Of a stretch of 64,000 nt of DNA, positions 8,960 to 17,376 are shown in pieces. The notes beneath the pieces were generated by a model that ran no database searches, was not told where the DNA came from, and was given only the letters and a program-made list of their open reading frames with translations. Position 1 is the first letter of the stretch; each line of letters starts with the position of its first letter. Both the position numbers and the translations under genes were made by a program. Source of the stretch: Bacteroides luti (GTDB lineage Bacteria; Bacteroidota; Bacteroidia; Bacteroidales; Bacteroidaceae); the NCBI RefSeq assembly GCF_900128905.1, contig NZ_FQTV01000006.1, forward strand, positions 62,001 through 126,000, in the 5' to 3' direction.

Positions 8960-9622
8960 ATGAAAAGTGCGTCACTTCTTTTTGTTCTCGGCTTACTCTT
9001 TTGTGCAAATAGTTTTGCGCAACAAGATAAATACACCACTTATTACTACCAGCGTGCTACATTGTTTGAGAAACTGCCCATCACGTCTACAGATATTGTT
9101 TTTCTAGGCAATAGTCTGACAGATGGCTGTGAGTGGGCCGAACTTTTTGGCAATCCGCACATCAAAAACCGTGGAATCAGTGGCGACGAAATTATGGGAA
9201 TATATGATCGGATTGATCCAATACTGAAAGGTAAACCGGCAAAGATATTCCTGTTGACTGGAGTTAATGATGTTTCTCACGACCTTACAGCAGATAGCAT
9301 TCTTGTAATGTACAGGAAGTTGGTGAACAAAATCAAATCAGATTCTCCTAAAACAAAGCTCTATATTCAAAGTATTCTTCCGGTGAACGATGAATTTACC
9401 CGTTTCCCTAAAGTGCACAATAAGACACAAGTGATACTTGATATAAACAAAGGTTTAAAGCAACTGGCAAAAGAGAATGGGTATACTTATATTGACCTGT
9501 ATGCTCACTTTGTTGCTCCGGGAACTCAAAGCTTCGATAAGAAATATACAAATGATGGCCTTCACCTTTTAGGACCAGGATATATGGTTTGGAAAGAGGT
9601 GTTAAAGCCTTATGTGAAATAA
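8960..9622 (+). CDS. Secreted GDSL/SGNH-family hydrolase
   Basis: A 220-residue protein with an N-terminal signal peptide (LLFVLGLLFCANSFAQQ). SGNH blocks are visible: the nucleophile Ser in FLGNSLTDGCEW, Gly in RGISGDEI, Asn in LLTGVNDVSHD, and the Asp/His pair in NDGLHLLGPGY. These enzymes hydrolyse esters, often acetyl groups on sugars. As the last gene of the MurNAc operon, 2 bp after murQ, it may de-O-acetylate peptidoglycan sugars before import; that is inference from position only. A hairpin with a T-run lies about 40 bp downstream. Confidence 0.85.
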   Translation: MKSASLLFVLGLLFCANSFAQQDKYTTYYYQRATLFEKLPITSTDIVFLGNSLTDGCEWAELFGNPHIKNRGISGDEIMGIYDRIDPILKGKPAKIFLLTGVNDVSHDLTADSILVMYRKLVNKIKSDSPKTKLYIQSILPVNDEFTRFPKVHNKTQVILDINKGLKQLAKENGYTYIDLYAHFVAPGTQSFDKKYTNDGLHLLGPGYMVWKEVLKPYVK

Positions 9623-9663
9623 ATGTATCGCTTTTTTTAATTAGGTGTTTTGTTAGTAAAGGG

Positions 9664-9695
9664 AAAAGCTTCCATGTTGAATGGAGGCTTTTTTT
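9664..9695 (+). terminator. Rho-independent terminator of the peptidoglycan-recycling operon
   Basis: A ten-base stem AAGCTTCCAT / ATGGAGGCTT with a five-base loop (GTTGA) is followed by seven T residues. One G-T pair is needed. It lies 42 bp after the GDSL hydrolase stop. Confidence 0.85.
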
Positions 9696-9705
9696 ATGAG
9701 CAGTG

Positions 9706-9819
9706 GCGGGAGGTTTTTATTACTTCCTCAGATGTTTTTATTCTTTTGTACAAAAGAATGCAATCTTCTGTACAAAAGAATTAATTGTTCTGTACAAAAC
9801 AAATCATTCTTTTGTACAA
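9706..9819. repeat. Four GTAC-centred palindromes at exact 22-nt steps (array 1)
   Basis: GTAC tetramers start at 9748, 9770, 9792 and 9814, three consecutive steps of exactly 22 nt. Each is followed by ACAA/ACAAAAGAA-like sequence and preceded by TTCT or similar. The first copy is a perfect 18-bp palindrome (9741-9758). A GGCGGGAGG 9-mer precedes the array at 9706. It lies between convergent genes (GDSL hydrolase and pdxB), so it is not an ordinary promoter region. The same layout recurs near 60337. Confidence 0.8.
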
Positions 9820-9837
9820 GATATTTTGAATATTACG

Positions 9838-10893
9838 TTATGCAATCTGAATAGTATACGCTTCTTTTTCTCTTCTCAAAGGATAATCACCCCGCAATTG
9901 CTCAAACATCTCTGGATTGGCCTTCAAAGCGTTGCTGTCTCGTCTCGGATCATACATTTGCAGATAAGCATCTGCTTCTGTTGAGGCTTTGATTACTGAG
10001 CTCTCCGGTTGGATAGGTTGAATATCAAAATCCGGATTAATATTGAAAAAGCGGCAGAATGATTCTAACGACATACGGGTGGCGTTCGCTTTCCCATCTG
10101 CTGAATAACCTGCGATGTGCGGAGTTCCCAGAAATACCTTGTTAAGCAATTCCAGACTGATTTCAGGTTCGTTCTCCCAAACATCAATAACCGCTTCGCT
10201 GATTTGTTTCTTTTCTAAAGCAGAGAGCAGGGCAGAGGTTTCGGTAACTTCACCCCGGGAGGTATTTATAATAACCGGACTCTTTTTTAGCGAATTGAAA
10301 AATCCGGCATCGGCCCAATGGTATGTCTTGTATTTGCCTTCCTTGTTGAGCGGAGTATGGAACGTGATTACATCACATTCACGGGTTATGGTCTCCATAT
10401 CCGTAAACATTCCGGCACCTTCCTTGTCGGCACGAGGAAGATCGTTCATCAATACCCGCATGCCCAGTGATTGGGCAACATCGCATACCTTACTTCCCAC
10501 ATTTCCTATACCAACAACACCAATACATTTTCCTTTCAGCGTAAATCCTTTCTCTTTTTCCAGAAGCAATAGCGTGGAATGAATGTATTGAGCCACAGAA
10601 GCAGAATTGCATCCCGGAGCATTTGTCCAGGTAATCCTCGCTTCTTTGCAATAATCAGTATCAATGTGATCAAAACCTATGGTTGCAGTAGCGATAAACT
10701 TCACTTTACTTCCTTCCAGTAATTCACGGTTACAGAGAGTACGGGTGCGGATTATCAGTGCATCGGCATCACGAACAATTTCGGGGGTGAATTTTGTTCC
10801 GGGTATATAAATAACTTCGTTAGGAGTATCTCCTCCAAGCTTTTCAATAATTCCCTCAATGTAGGGAATCTTATTATCAATAATTACTTTCAT
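9838..10893 (-). CDS. pdxB: 4-phosphoerythronate dehydrogenase
   Basis: A 351-residue D-2-hydroxyacid dehydrogenase. The N-terminus MKVIIDNKIPYIEG and the TATIGFDHID segment followed by NAPGCNSASVAQYI are typical of PdxB rather than SerA. The NAD-binding glycine motif is GKCIGVVGIGNVGSKV, and the catalytic region includes NTSRGEV and TPHIAGYS. It oxidises 4-phosphoerythronate to 2-oxo-3-hydroxy-4-phosphobutanoate in the DXP-independent pyridoxal phosphate route. The protein is about 30 residues shorter than E. coli PdxB. It overlaps the upstream ABC ATPase gene by four bases (ATGA). Confidence 0.9.
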   Translation of the reverse strand: MKVIIDNKIPYIEGIIEKLGGDTPNEVIYIPGTKFTPEIVRDADALIIRTRTLCNRELLEGSKVKFIATATIGFDHIDTDYCKEARITWTNAPGCNSASVAQYIHSTLLLLEKEKGFTLKGKCIGVVGIGNVGSKVCDVAQSLGMRVLMNDLPRADKEGAGMFTDMETITRECDVITFHTPLNKEGKYKTYHWADAGFFNSLKKSPVIINTSRGEVTETSALLSALEKKQISEAVIDVWENEPEISLELLNKVFLGTPHIAGYSADGKANATRMSLESFCRFFNINPDFDIQPIQPESSVIKASTEADAYLQMYDPRRDSNALKANPEMFEQLRGDYPLRREKEAYTIQIA

Positions 10894-11588
10894 TTAGTTA
10901 GTCTTTTAAAAATATCCTCCAGAGGCTCCTCTTTAGTTAGCTCACTGATCGGTGCATCAGCCACAATATTACCTTTATGAATAATAATTGCATGTTCGCA
11001 TAACTCAGAAACTTCCTGTAAGGAGTGAGAAGAAAATAGAATTGTTTTTTCTTTTCCAAGTTCTCTGATCAAAGAATGGATTTCAGTTAGCTGGTTAGGA
11101 TCAAGACCCGATGACGGTTCGTCCAGAATCAGCACTTCGGGGTTATGTATTAAAGCCTGCGCCAGTCCCACTCGCTGACAGAATCCTTTCGACAGCGTTC
11201 CTATGGTTTTGCCACAAACTTCCTCCAGTTTTACCCGTTCAATCATCTTGTCTACTAAACCATGCAGGTTGGCTACCCGGTAAATCTGTCCAACATATTC
11301 CAGATATTCTCTGACATACATCTCCGGATAAAGCGGATTGTTCTCCGGCAGATAGCCAATGCAGCGCTTGGCAGCAATAGGATCCTTGGTAATATCATTT
11401 CCGCATACGCTAACCGTACCCTTGAAATCAGTCAGCCATCCTGTAATAATTCTCATGCATGTTGATTTGCCTGCTCCGTTTGGTCCAAGAAAAGCAGCAA
11501 TTTCTCCTGGGTGCACCTCAAAGCTCACATTATGAAGCACTTCCTGATTTCCGTAGAATTTGGATACATTAGATAATCTGATAGACAT
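10890..11588 (-). CDS. ABC transporter ATP-binding protein, GldA-like
   Basis: A 232-residue single nucleotide-binding domain. Walker A is FLGPNGAGKSTCMRI, the signature is LSKGFCQRVGLAQALIHNP, Walker B is VLILDEPSSGLDPNQ and the switch His is in SSHSLQEV. It is closest in style to ABC-2 exporter ATPases such as GldA. No membrane partner is adjacent; pdxB follows with an ATGA overlap, so the permease must be encoded elsewhere. Substrate unknown. Confidence 0.85.
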   Translation of the reverse strand: MSIRLSNVSKFYGNQEVLHNVSFEVHPGEIAAFLGPNGAGKSTCMRIITGWLTDFKGTVSVCGNDITKDPIAAKRCIGYLPENNPLYPEMYVREYLEYVGQIYRVANLHGLVDKMIERVKLEEVCGKTIGTLSKGFCQRVGLAQALIHNPEVLILDEPSSGLDPNQLTEIHSLIRELGKEKTILFSSHSLQEVSELCEHAIIIHKGNIVADAPISELTKEEPLEDIFKRLTK

Positions 11589-11621
11589 ATATTAATGCAT
11601 ATTTGGGTAGAAGATTAACCA

Positions 11622-11629
11622 CAAAAGTA
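11622..11629 (-). promoter_or_regulatory. Bacteroidales -7 box for ABC ATPase-pdxB
   Basis: On the minus strand this reads TACTTTTG, matching TAnnTTTG, about 35 bp before the ABC gene start. No clear -33 box. It is divergent from the promoter at 11692. Confidence 0.5.
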
Positions 11630-11667
11630 CTAAAAGTTGCTCATTTAACTAATAAAATGTGCGAAAA

Positions 11668-11699
11668 ATTGTTTCTTCGGGAATGAATGCATATTTTTG
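11668..11699 (+). promoter_or_regulatory. Promoter for the DUF4254/glycan block
   Basis: ATTG at 11668 and TATTTTTG at 11692-11699 with about 20 bp between. It ends 25 bp before the ATG at 11725 and lies inside the longer open frame that begins at 11659, so it argues for the internal start. Confidence 0.65.
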
Positions 11700-11724
11700 C
11701 GGTTCACTTTTAAAAATACTGATT

Positions 11725-12330
11725 ATGACATTTAGTAACCTTTGCAACGAGATTTTCTTTCAATCAACAGAGAATTACCATGTGACTGATAGTGTAGATG
11801 CTCCGATTCAGAATCCTTATGAGCTGAAAACTATTGAGTATTATTTATATTTGAAGAATTGGATAGATGCCGTGCAATGGCATTTTGAAGATATTATACG
11901 TGATCCTCAGATTGATCCCGTAGAAGCACTTACTTTGAAAAGACGCATTGATAAGTCTAATCAGGATCGTACAGATTTAGTTGAACTTATTGACAGCTAT
12001 TTCTATGATCAGTATAAAGACGTGAAGCCTTTGGCTGATGCAACTATTAATACAGAAAGTCCGGCATGGGCTGTAGACCGTCTTTCTATCCTTGCATTGA
12101 AGATTTATCACATGAGCGAGGAAGTGAAGCGTACAGATACTACTCCAGAGCATCACGAACAGTGCCAGAAGAAATTAGATATCCTTTTGGAACAGAAAAA
12201 AGATTTATCATCAGCTATTGATCAGCTGTTAGATGATATTAAGGCTGGCAGAAAGTATATGAAAGTATACAAACAGATGAAGATGTATAACGACCCGGCT
12301 CTTAATCCTGTTCTTTACGCTAAGAAGTAA
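11725..12330 (+). CDS. DUF4254 family protein
   Basis: A 201-residue soluble, helix-rich protein beginning MTFSNLCNEIFFQSTENYHV. The open frame extends back to a GTG at 11659, but a TAnnTTTG promoter sits within that extension, so the ATG at 11725 is chosen. It contains WAVDRLSILALKIYHM and ends in a charged C-terminus. The function of DUF4254 is not known. It lies 2 bp before a heptosyltransferase gene, and its presence at the head of a glycan block suggests a link with lipooligosaccharide assembly (inference). Confidence 0.8.
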   Translation: MTFSNLCNEIFFQSTENYHVTDSVDAPIQNPYELKTIEYYLYLKNWIDAVQWHFEDIIRDPQIDPVEALTLKRRIDKSNQDRTDLVELIDSYFYDQYKDVKPLADATINTESPAWAVDRLSILALKIYHMSEEVKRTDTTPEHHEQCQKKLDILLEQKKDLSSAIDQLLDDIKAGRKYMKVYKQMKMYNDPALNPVLYAKK

Positions 12331-12332
12331 TA

Positions 12333-13367
12333 ATGGCTAAGATATTGATTATTCGTTTTTCCGCGATAGGAGATGTAGCAATGACTATCCCGGTGATTCA
12401 TTCGCTTGCCCTTCAGCATCCTGAACATGAATTTACTGTGTTGAGTCGTGCAATACTCCAACCGCTTTTTATAGGATTACCTCAGAATGTTCATTTTATG
12501 GGAGCCGACTTGCATGGTAAACATAGTGGGCTACTGGGATTACATCGGTTATTCTATAACGAGTTGAAGCCTCAGAACTTTGATTACGTAGCCGATTTAC
12601 ACAATGTACTCCGTACAAAAATAATTCGTCTTCGTTTCAAGATGATGGGTATTCCAACTGCTTATATCTTTAAAGGACGTCTGGGCAAGAAGAAACTGAC
12701 CAACAGATACCATAAGGTATTTGAGAATCAGAAATCATCCTTCCGTAGATATACAGACGTCTTTAAGGCTTTAGGTTTTCCAATTCAGCTTAATTTTACT
12801 TCCATCTTCGGTGAAGGAAGAGGCGATATGTCTCAGATACAACATATCACCGGAGATAAAGGCGATTTGAAATGGATTGGCATTGCACCTTTTGCCAAAC
12901 ATAAAGGGAAAGTGCTTCCTCTGGATAAGCAGGAAGAAGTGATAGCTTACTTTGCAAAAGATCCCCGTGTAAAGGTATTCCTTTTTGGAGGAGGGAAAAA
13001 CGAAGAGTCTGTTCTTACCTCATGGGTAAATAAATATCCTTCTGTAACATCACTGATTGGCAAGCTGAATATGAACACCGAACTCATCCTGATGAGTTAT
13101 CTGGATGCAATGGTATCTATGGATTCCGCAAATATGCATCTGGCATCGTTAGTCAATGCGCCTGTCGTATCTGTTTGGGGAGCCACCCATCCGTATTGCG
13201 GATTTATGGGCTGGAAACAATCTCCTATGAATGCTGTTCAGGTTGATCTTCCATGCCGTCCATGTTCTGTATTTGGAAACAAATCTTGCTATCGTAAAGA
13301 TTATGCTTGTCTGAATATGATTACTCCCGATATGGTTATTAAAAAGATAGAGAGCATAATATTTTAA
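12333..13367 (+). CDS. Glycosyltransferase family 9 (heptosyltransferase-like)
   Basis: A 344-residue GT-B enzyme. The N-terminal motif ILIIRFSAIGDVAMTIPVIH and the C-terminal donor-site block MVSMDSANMHLASLVNAPVVSVWGATHP define GT9. Family members transfer heptose to the lipid A core on the inner face of the inner membrane. A Cys-rich end (CRPCSVFGNKSC) is common in Bacteroidales members. It is followed after 5 bp by a Kdo-kinase-like gene, consistent with core oligosaccharide assembly. The sugar donor in this organism is not certain. Confidence 0.88.
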   Translation: MAKILIIRFSAIGDVAMTIPVIHSLALQHPEHEFTVLSRAILQPLFIGLPQNVHFMGADLHGKHSGLLGLHRLFYNELKPQNFDYVADLHNVLRTKIIRLRFKMMGIPTAYIFKGRLGKKKLTNRYHKVFENQKSSFRRYTDVFKALGFPIQLNFTSIFGEGRGDMSQIQHITGDKGDLKWIGIAPFAKHKGKVLPLDKQEEVIAYFAKDPRVKVFLFGGGKNEESVLTSWVNKYPSVTSLIGKLNMNTELILMSYLDAMVSMDSANMHLASLVNAPVVSVWGATHPYCGFMGWKQSPMNAVQVDLPCRPCSVFGNKSCYRKDYACLNMITPDMVIKKIESIIF

Positions 13368-13372
13368 ATAGA

Positions 13373-14116
13373 ATGAAGATACTTCTGAATCCGGCTTTTG
13401 AATCATTGCGAACTTTTGTAGAATCTGTTCCTCATATCTTTGGGGAAGAAGGAAAAACCATATACAAAGGCCGGAATAAGATTAAAGTAATCAAAATAGG
13501 AGAGATTGACGTAAACGTCAAAAGATATAGAGTCCCGATGTTCTTTAACCGGGTTATTTATACTTTTATAAGAAAAAGCAAAGGATTGCGTGCTTTTCAG
13601 TATCCGCAACGATTGCTCGAGAAGGGTTTTGAGACTCCGCAACCGATAGCCTATATTGAAGAAAGAAATTTTGGCTTGATCGGATATTCTTATTTTGTAA
13701 GTGTACATTGTCCATATAGCCGTAGATTCTATGAATTTGGCGATGCAGATATAAAAGACTGTTCGGATATTGTTATTGCATTTGCACGTTTTTCAGCGAA
13801 ACTTCACGAAGCCGGAATATTGCATCTTGATTACTCACCCGGTAATATCCTTTTTGACAAAGAAGATGGTGAATATAAGTTTTCTTTGGTGGATATTAAC
13901 CGCATGAAATTTGGAAAGGTGAGTATTGAAGCGGGGTGTGCTAACTTTGCAAGGTTATGGGGACAAATTCCTTTCTTTGAATTGCTGGCAAAAGAATATG
14001 CTGCAACGCGTGGAGCAGATGAGGTCTTATGCCGGGATTTAATTCTGACTTACAGACGGAAGTTCTGGACCCGCTTTGCAAAAAAACATCAGGTAAAATA
14101 TACGCTGAATTTTTAA
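13373..14116 (+). CDS. Lipopolysaccharide kinase, InaA/KdkA/WaaP-like
   Basis: A 247-residue protein-kinase-like fold. The catalytic loop is HLDYSPGNILF (about 154-164) and the metal-binding motif is LVDINRMKFG. A conserved basic N-terminal region includes NVKRYRVPMFFNRVIYTFIRKSKGLRAF. The family phosphorylates Kdo or heptose of the inner core. Position directly after a heptosyltransferase supports a core kinase role. The precise acceptor is unknown. Confidence 0.8.
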   Translation: MKILLNPAFESLRTFVESVPHIFGEEGKTIYKGRNKIKVIKIGEIDVNVKRYRVPMFFNRVIYTFIRKSKGLRAFQYPQRLLEKGFETPQPIAYIEERNFGLIGYSYFVSVHCPYSRRFYEFGDADIKDCSDIVIAFARFSAKLHEAGILHLDYSPGNILFDKEDGEYKFSLVDINRMKFGKVSIEAGCANFARLWGQIPFFELLAKEYAATRGADEVLCRDLILTYRRKFWTRFAKKHQVKYTLNF

Positions 14117-14140
14117 TAGAATAGGAAGATATTACATATT

Positions 14141-15187
14141 ATGGGTAAGCACTATTTGTTTTTTGTTTCATTGACTTATTCTTTTTCTATTTTGCGCCCT
14201 CTTCAGGATGAAATATGGCGAAGAGGAGATGATGTAGCCTGGTTTATTGAAGACTCTTGCGAAAGCTGGCTAACAGAGAATGAAAAGCAATTAAAGACAA
14301 TACAAGAAGTGCTTGATTATAATCCGATTGCAGTTTTTGCACCCGGAAACTTTGTTTACGACTTCTTTCCCGGAGTAAAAGTCGCTGTTTTTCATGGATA
14401 TGCCATGAAAAAGCGAGTAGAAAAGATCGATGATCACTTCACCATCAGGGGGTGGTATGATATATATTGCACGCAGGGAGAAAGCACCACACCCTATTTT
14501 AAAGAACTGGAAAAGAAAAATGGTTTCTTTAAAGTGTATGAAACTGGTTGGTGCAAGGTTGATCCTTTCTTTGATAAGACTGAATCTCATACAGATCAAA
14601 GAGATAATCCAACAATTCTTTATTCGCCAACATTTACCAAAGGAATTTCTTCTGCACCCTTTTTGTGGGAAACAATAAAGCAATTGGTCGAAACCAAGCC
14701 GTGGAACTGGATTATAACTTTCCATCCAAAGCTTGATGATCCTGAACTAATCCAAAAATATAAAGATCTGGCCGATAAATATGATAACGTAGTCTTTTAT
14801 CGTTCCAATGATGGTCTTAACACCTTCAGAAAAACAGATGTTATGCTCTGCGATAGCTCATCCATTATTGTGGAATACATGTTCCTGAATAAGCCGGTCG
14901 TTACTTTTCGCAATACGCATCCGGGTAATCACTTGCTGGATGTAATGAATGAAAACGAGATTGGAGATGCTATTGAAAAGGCACTTTTACGTCCTAAAGA
15001 GCTTATGGATAACATCTATACTTATACCATGCACCATGAACCGCATCGTGACGGCAAGAATTCGGCCCGTGTATTAGATGCTGTTGATGATTTTATAGAG
15101 AACTATAAGGGGAAGATTAAATCAAAGCCTCTTAACTTAATACGAAAAATAAAACTAAGATTGAAGATAAAGTATTATCATTGGTAA
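14141..15187 (+). CDS. CDP-glycerol glycerophosphotransferase-like (TagB/TagF family)
   Basis: A 348-residue protein with the family hallmarks: GYAMKKRVEKID in the acceptor half, ILYSPTFTKGISS, then DVMLCDSSSIIVEYMFLNKPVVTFRN in the donor half. The family adds glycerol or ribitol phosphate to glycans. In a Gram-negative this suggests a phosphoglycerol-type decoration of a surface glycan. The C-terminus is basic (IRKIKLRLKIKYYHW), which may hold it to the membrane. It is next to a LicD gene that also handles phospho-substituents. Confidence 0.8.
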   Translation: MGKHYLFFVSLTYSFSILRPLQDEIWRRGDDVAWFIEDSCESWLTENEKQLKTIQEVLDYNPIAVFAPGNFVYDFFPGVKVAVFHGYAMKKRVEKIDDHFTIRGWYDIYCTQGESTTPYFKELEKKNGFFKVYETGWCKVDPFFDKTESHTDQRDNPTILYSPTFTKGISSAPFLWETIKQLVETKPWNWIITFHPKLDDPELIQKYKDLADKYDNVVFYRSNDGLNTFRKTDVMLCDSSSIIVEYMFLNKPVVTFRNTHPGNHLLDVMNENEIGDAIEKALLRPKELMDNIYTYTMHHEPHRDGKNSARVLDAVDDFIENYKGKIKSKPLNLIRKIKLRLKIKYYHW

Positions 15188-15303
15188 GGAATTACTTCTT
15201 AAGTCTGAAAATCAGAAAGATTCCTGTATCCAGACAAGGGCAAATGCTTATTTAAGGTCTTGTTACAGTAATAAGATCTATTGAAAAAAACAAAAACGTA
15301 AAA

Positions 15304-16164
15304 ATGAATAATTTCAATATGGAAAATGCTGACTTCTTTAAGGAAGAGGTCAGAGATGGTTTTTTAGTTACGGAAAAAATGAAGAGAGTATGGGCTTGCG
15401 AGCTCGATCTTTTAAATCTCTTGCTTAATGTTTGTAAAAAGTATAATCTGAAATGCTGGGCAGATTCCGGAACGTTGATAGGTGCAGTACGTCATAAAGG
15501 CTTTATTCCGTGGGATGATGATATTGACATGGTTATGCTAAGAGATGATTTTGATAAACTTTGTGAAGTAGCAGATAAAGAATTTCTTTCGCCTTATTTT
15601 TTTCAGACCATCTATTCTGATAAATATTATGGTCGTAGGCATGTACAAATTAGAAACTCGGATACTACAGCAATATCAAATCCAAAAGCAAAATATAACC
15701 AAGGTATATTTATAGATATTTTTGTTTTTGACGGAGTGACTGATATTCCTCGTCGTTATAACAAACAACTTCGAAAGATTAATTTATATAAGCACATGCT
15801 TAAATTATCTTCAAAGATAATGTGGCGGCTTCCAGAGAAGCTTTATCTTAAATTACGTTGGGACAAAGTTCTTTTCGAAAAATATGAGAATGTATTAAGG
15901 CAAACTCCTATTGAAGAGACAGAGCTTATGGCACATTTATCATTAAATTACCGCGTGCGAATAAAAAATAAATCCTTCTATGACCAAACACTCTATATGG
16001 ATTTTGAAAATACAATGATACCTGTTCCTGTTGGGTATGATAAAATTCTAAAGATTGATTTTGGTGATTATATGACTCCTGTTCAGTCGCCTACTATGCA
16101 TGGCTCTTTATTGTTTGATACACAACATAATTATAAAGAAACATTGAAAAATATTAATAAATAG
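15304..16164 (+). CDS. LicD family phosphotransferase
   Basis: A 286-residue protein with the LicD core KKYNLKCWADSGTLIGAVRH followed by KGFIPWDDDIDMVMLRDDFD, including the metal-binding DDD(I)D. LicD proteins transfer phosphocholine or another cytidine-diphosphate-activated group onto sugars. The gene is separated by 116 bp from the upstream transferase and 85 bp from glf, so it may have its own transcription start. Together with the glycerophosphotransferase-like neighbour it points to a zwitterionic or phosphate-bearing glycan (inference). Confidence 0.85.
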   Translation: MNNFNMENADFFKEEVRDGFLVTEKMKRVWACELDLLNLLLNVCKKYNLKCWADSGTLIGAVRHKGFIPWDDDIDMVMLRDDFDKLCEVADKEFLSPYFFQTIYSDKYYGRRHVQIRNSDTTAISNPKAKYNQGIFIDIFVFDGVTDIPRRYNKQLRKINLYKHMLKLSSKIMWRLPEKLYLKLRWDKVLFEKYENVLRQTPIEETELMAHLSLNYRVRIKNKSFYDQTLYMDFENTMIPVPVGYDKILKIDFGDYMTPVQSPTMHGSLLFDTQHNYKETLKNINK

Positions 16165-16249
16165 TTTTCAATAAGTTTAGTTAGATTCTTCTTGTTTCAG
16201 ATTTTCGTTTTATATTTGAGCAGAAGAAATCTTAATTTCGGGATAAACA

Positions 16250-17365
16250 ATGGATATAAAGTACGATTATTTAATTGTAGGAACAGGACTTTTTGCCTCA
16301 GTGTTTGCTTACCATGCAAAGAAAATGGGTAAAAAATGTCTGATGATAGACAAGCGTTCTCATTTAGGTGGCAATATCTATTGTGAGGATGTAGATTCTA
16401 TTAATGTTCATAAGTATGGTGCACATATATTTCATACAAGCAATAAGGAAGTATGGCAGTTTGTTAATTCATTTGTAGAATTCAATCGGTTTACCAACTC
16501 TCCGCTGGCAAATTATAAAGAAGTGCTTTATAATCTTCCTTTTAATATGAATACGTTTAGCAAGCTTTGGGGCGTAGAAACACCACAGCAAGCAAAAGAA
16601 AAGCTCGAAGAACAAAGGCAGCGCTATGCACATATTGAAACACCTGCAAATCTGGAAGAACAGGCATTAAAGCTTTGCGGTGATGATATTTATTATGCAT
16701 TCATAAAGGAATATACAGAAAAGCAGTGGGGACGTTCAGCTAAAGAACTTCCTGCATTTATCATTAAACGAATTCCCTTCCGTTTTACCTATGATAATAA
16801 TTACTTTAATGATGACTATCAGGGCATTCCCAAAGGAGGATATAATAAATTGATAAATGGTTTGCTGGAGGGTGTTGAAGTAAAGCTGAATACCAACTAC
16901 TTTGATCATAAAGCTGAACTTGATAAGTTTGCAGATACAGTTCTTTTTACGGGAAGAATAGATGAATTGTTTAATTATGAATTTGGTGTTTTAGAGTATA
17001 GAAGCTTGTCTTTTGAGCATGAACGGCTGGATATTGAAGACTTTCAAGGAAATGCAGTTGTTAATTACAATGAGCGAAGTGTTCCATATACAAGGATTAT
17101 TGAACATAAACATTTTGAATTCGGGAATCAGCCATTTACTGTTATAACCCGCGAGTATCCGAGTGAATTCACTGGCAAAAACGAGCCATATTATCCTGTT
17201 AACGATGATAAGAATATGCAGATATATTCAAAATACAAAGAAAAGGCTGACTTAAATGGAAAGCTTTTGCTAGGTGGCCGATTGGCTCAGTATGCATACT
17301 TTGACATGGATGATACCGTGGAAGCTGCATTGAGACTAGTGAAAAAGGAATTGTATAATCTCTAA
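16250..17365 (+). CDS. glf: UDP-galactopyranose mutase
   Basis: A 371-residue flavoprotein. The N-terminal dinucleotide fold is YLIVGTGLFASVFAYHAKKMGKK, followed by DKRSHLGGNIYCE and the KYGAHIFHTSNKEVW motif. Other conserved blocks are YTEKQWGRSAKELP, RIPFRFTYDNNYFNDDYQGIP and LGGRLAQYAYFDMDDTV. It interconverts UDP-galactopyranose and UDP-galactofuranose in the cytoplasm. The next gene, 11 bp downstream, resembles galactofuranosyltransferases, so the two probably act in sequence. Confidence 0.95.
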   Translation: MDIKYDYLIVGTGLFASVFAYHAKKMGKKCLMIDKRSHLGGNIYCEDVDSINVHKYGAHIFHTSNKEVWQFVNSFVEFNRFTNSPLANYKEVLYNLPFNMNTFSKLWGVETPQQAKEKLEEQRQRYAHIETPANLEEQALKLCGDDIYYAFIKEYTEKQWGRSAKELPAFIIKRIPFRFTYDNNYFNDDYQGIPKGGYNKLINGLLEGVEVKLNTNYFDHKAELDKFADTVLFTGRIDELFNYEFGVLEYRSLSFEHERLDIEDFQGNAVVNYNERSVPYTRIIEHKHFEFGNQPFTVITREYPSEFTGKNEPYYPVNDDKNMQIYSKYKEKADLNGKLLLGGRLAQYAYFDMDDTVEAALRLVKKELYNL

Positions 17366-17376
17366 AAAGAGAAAGA

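Noticed and set aside
9748..9819. The 22-nt arrays as a CRISPR
   Set aside because: Units are far shorter than a CRISPR repeat plus spacer, the variable parts are about 10-12 nt, and no cas genes are near.
9703..9984. A 93-codon plus-strand frame after the GDSL gene
   Set aside because: It runs through the GTAC array and then antisense into pdxB. The repeated FVQK/FCTK-like peptide is only a translation of the repeat.
10115..10582. A 155-codon plus-strand frame
   Set aside because: Antisense to pdxB, which has clear dehydrogenase motifs on the other strand.
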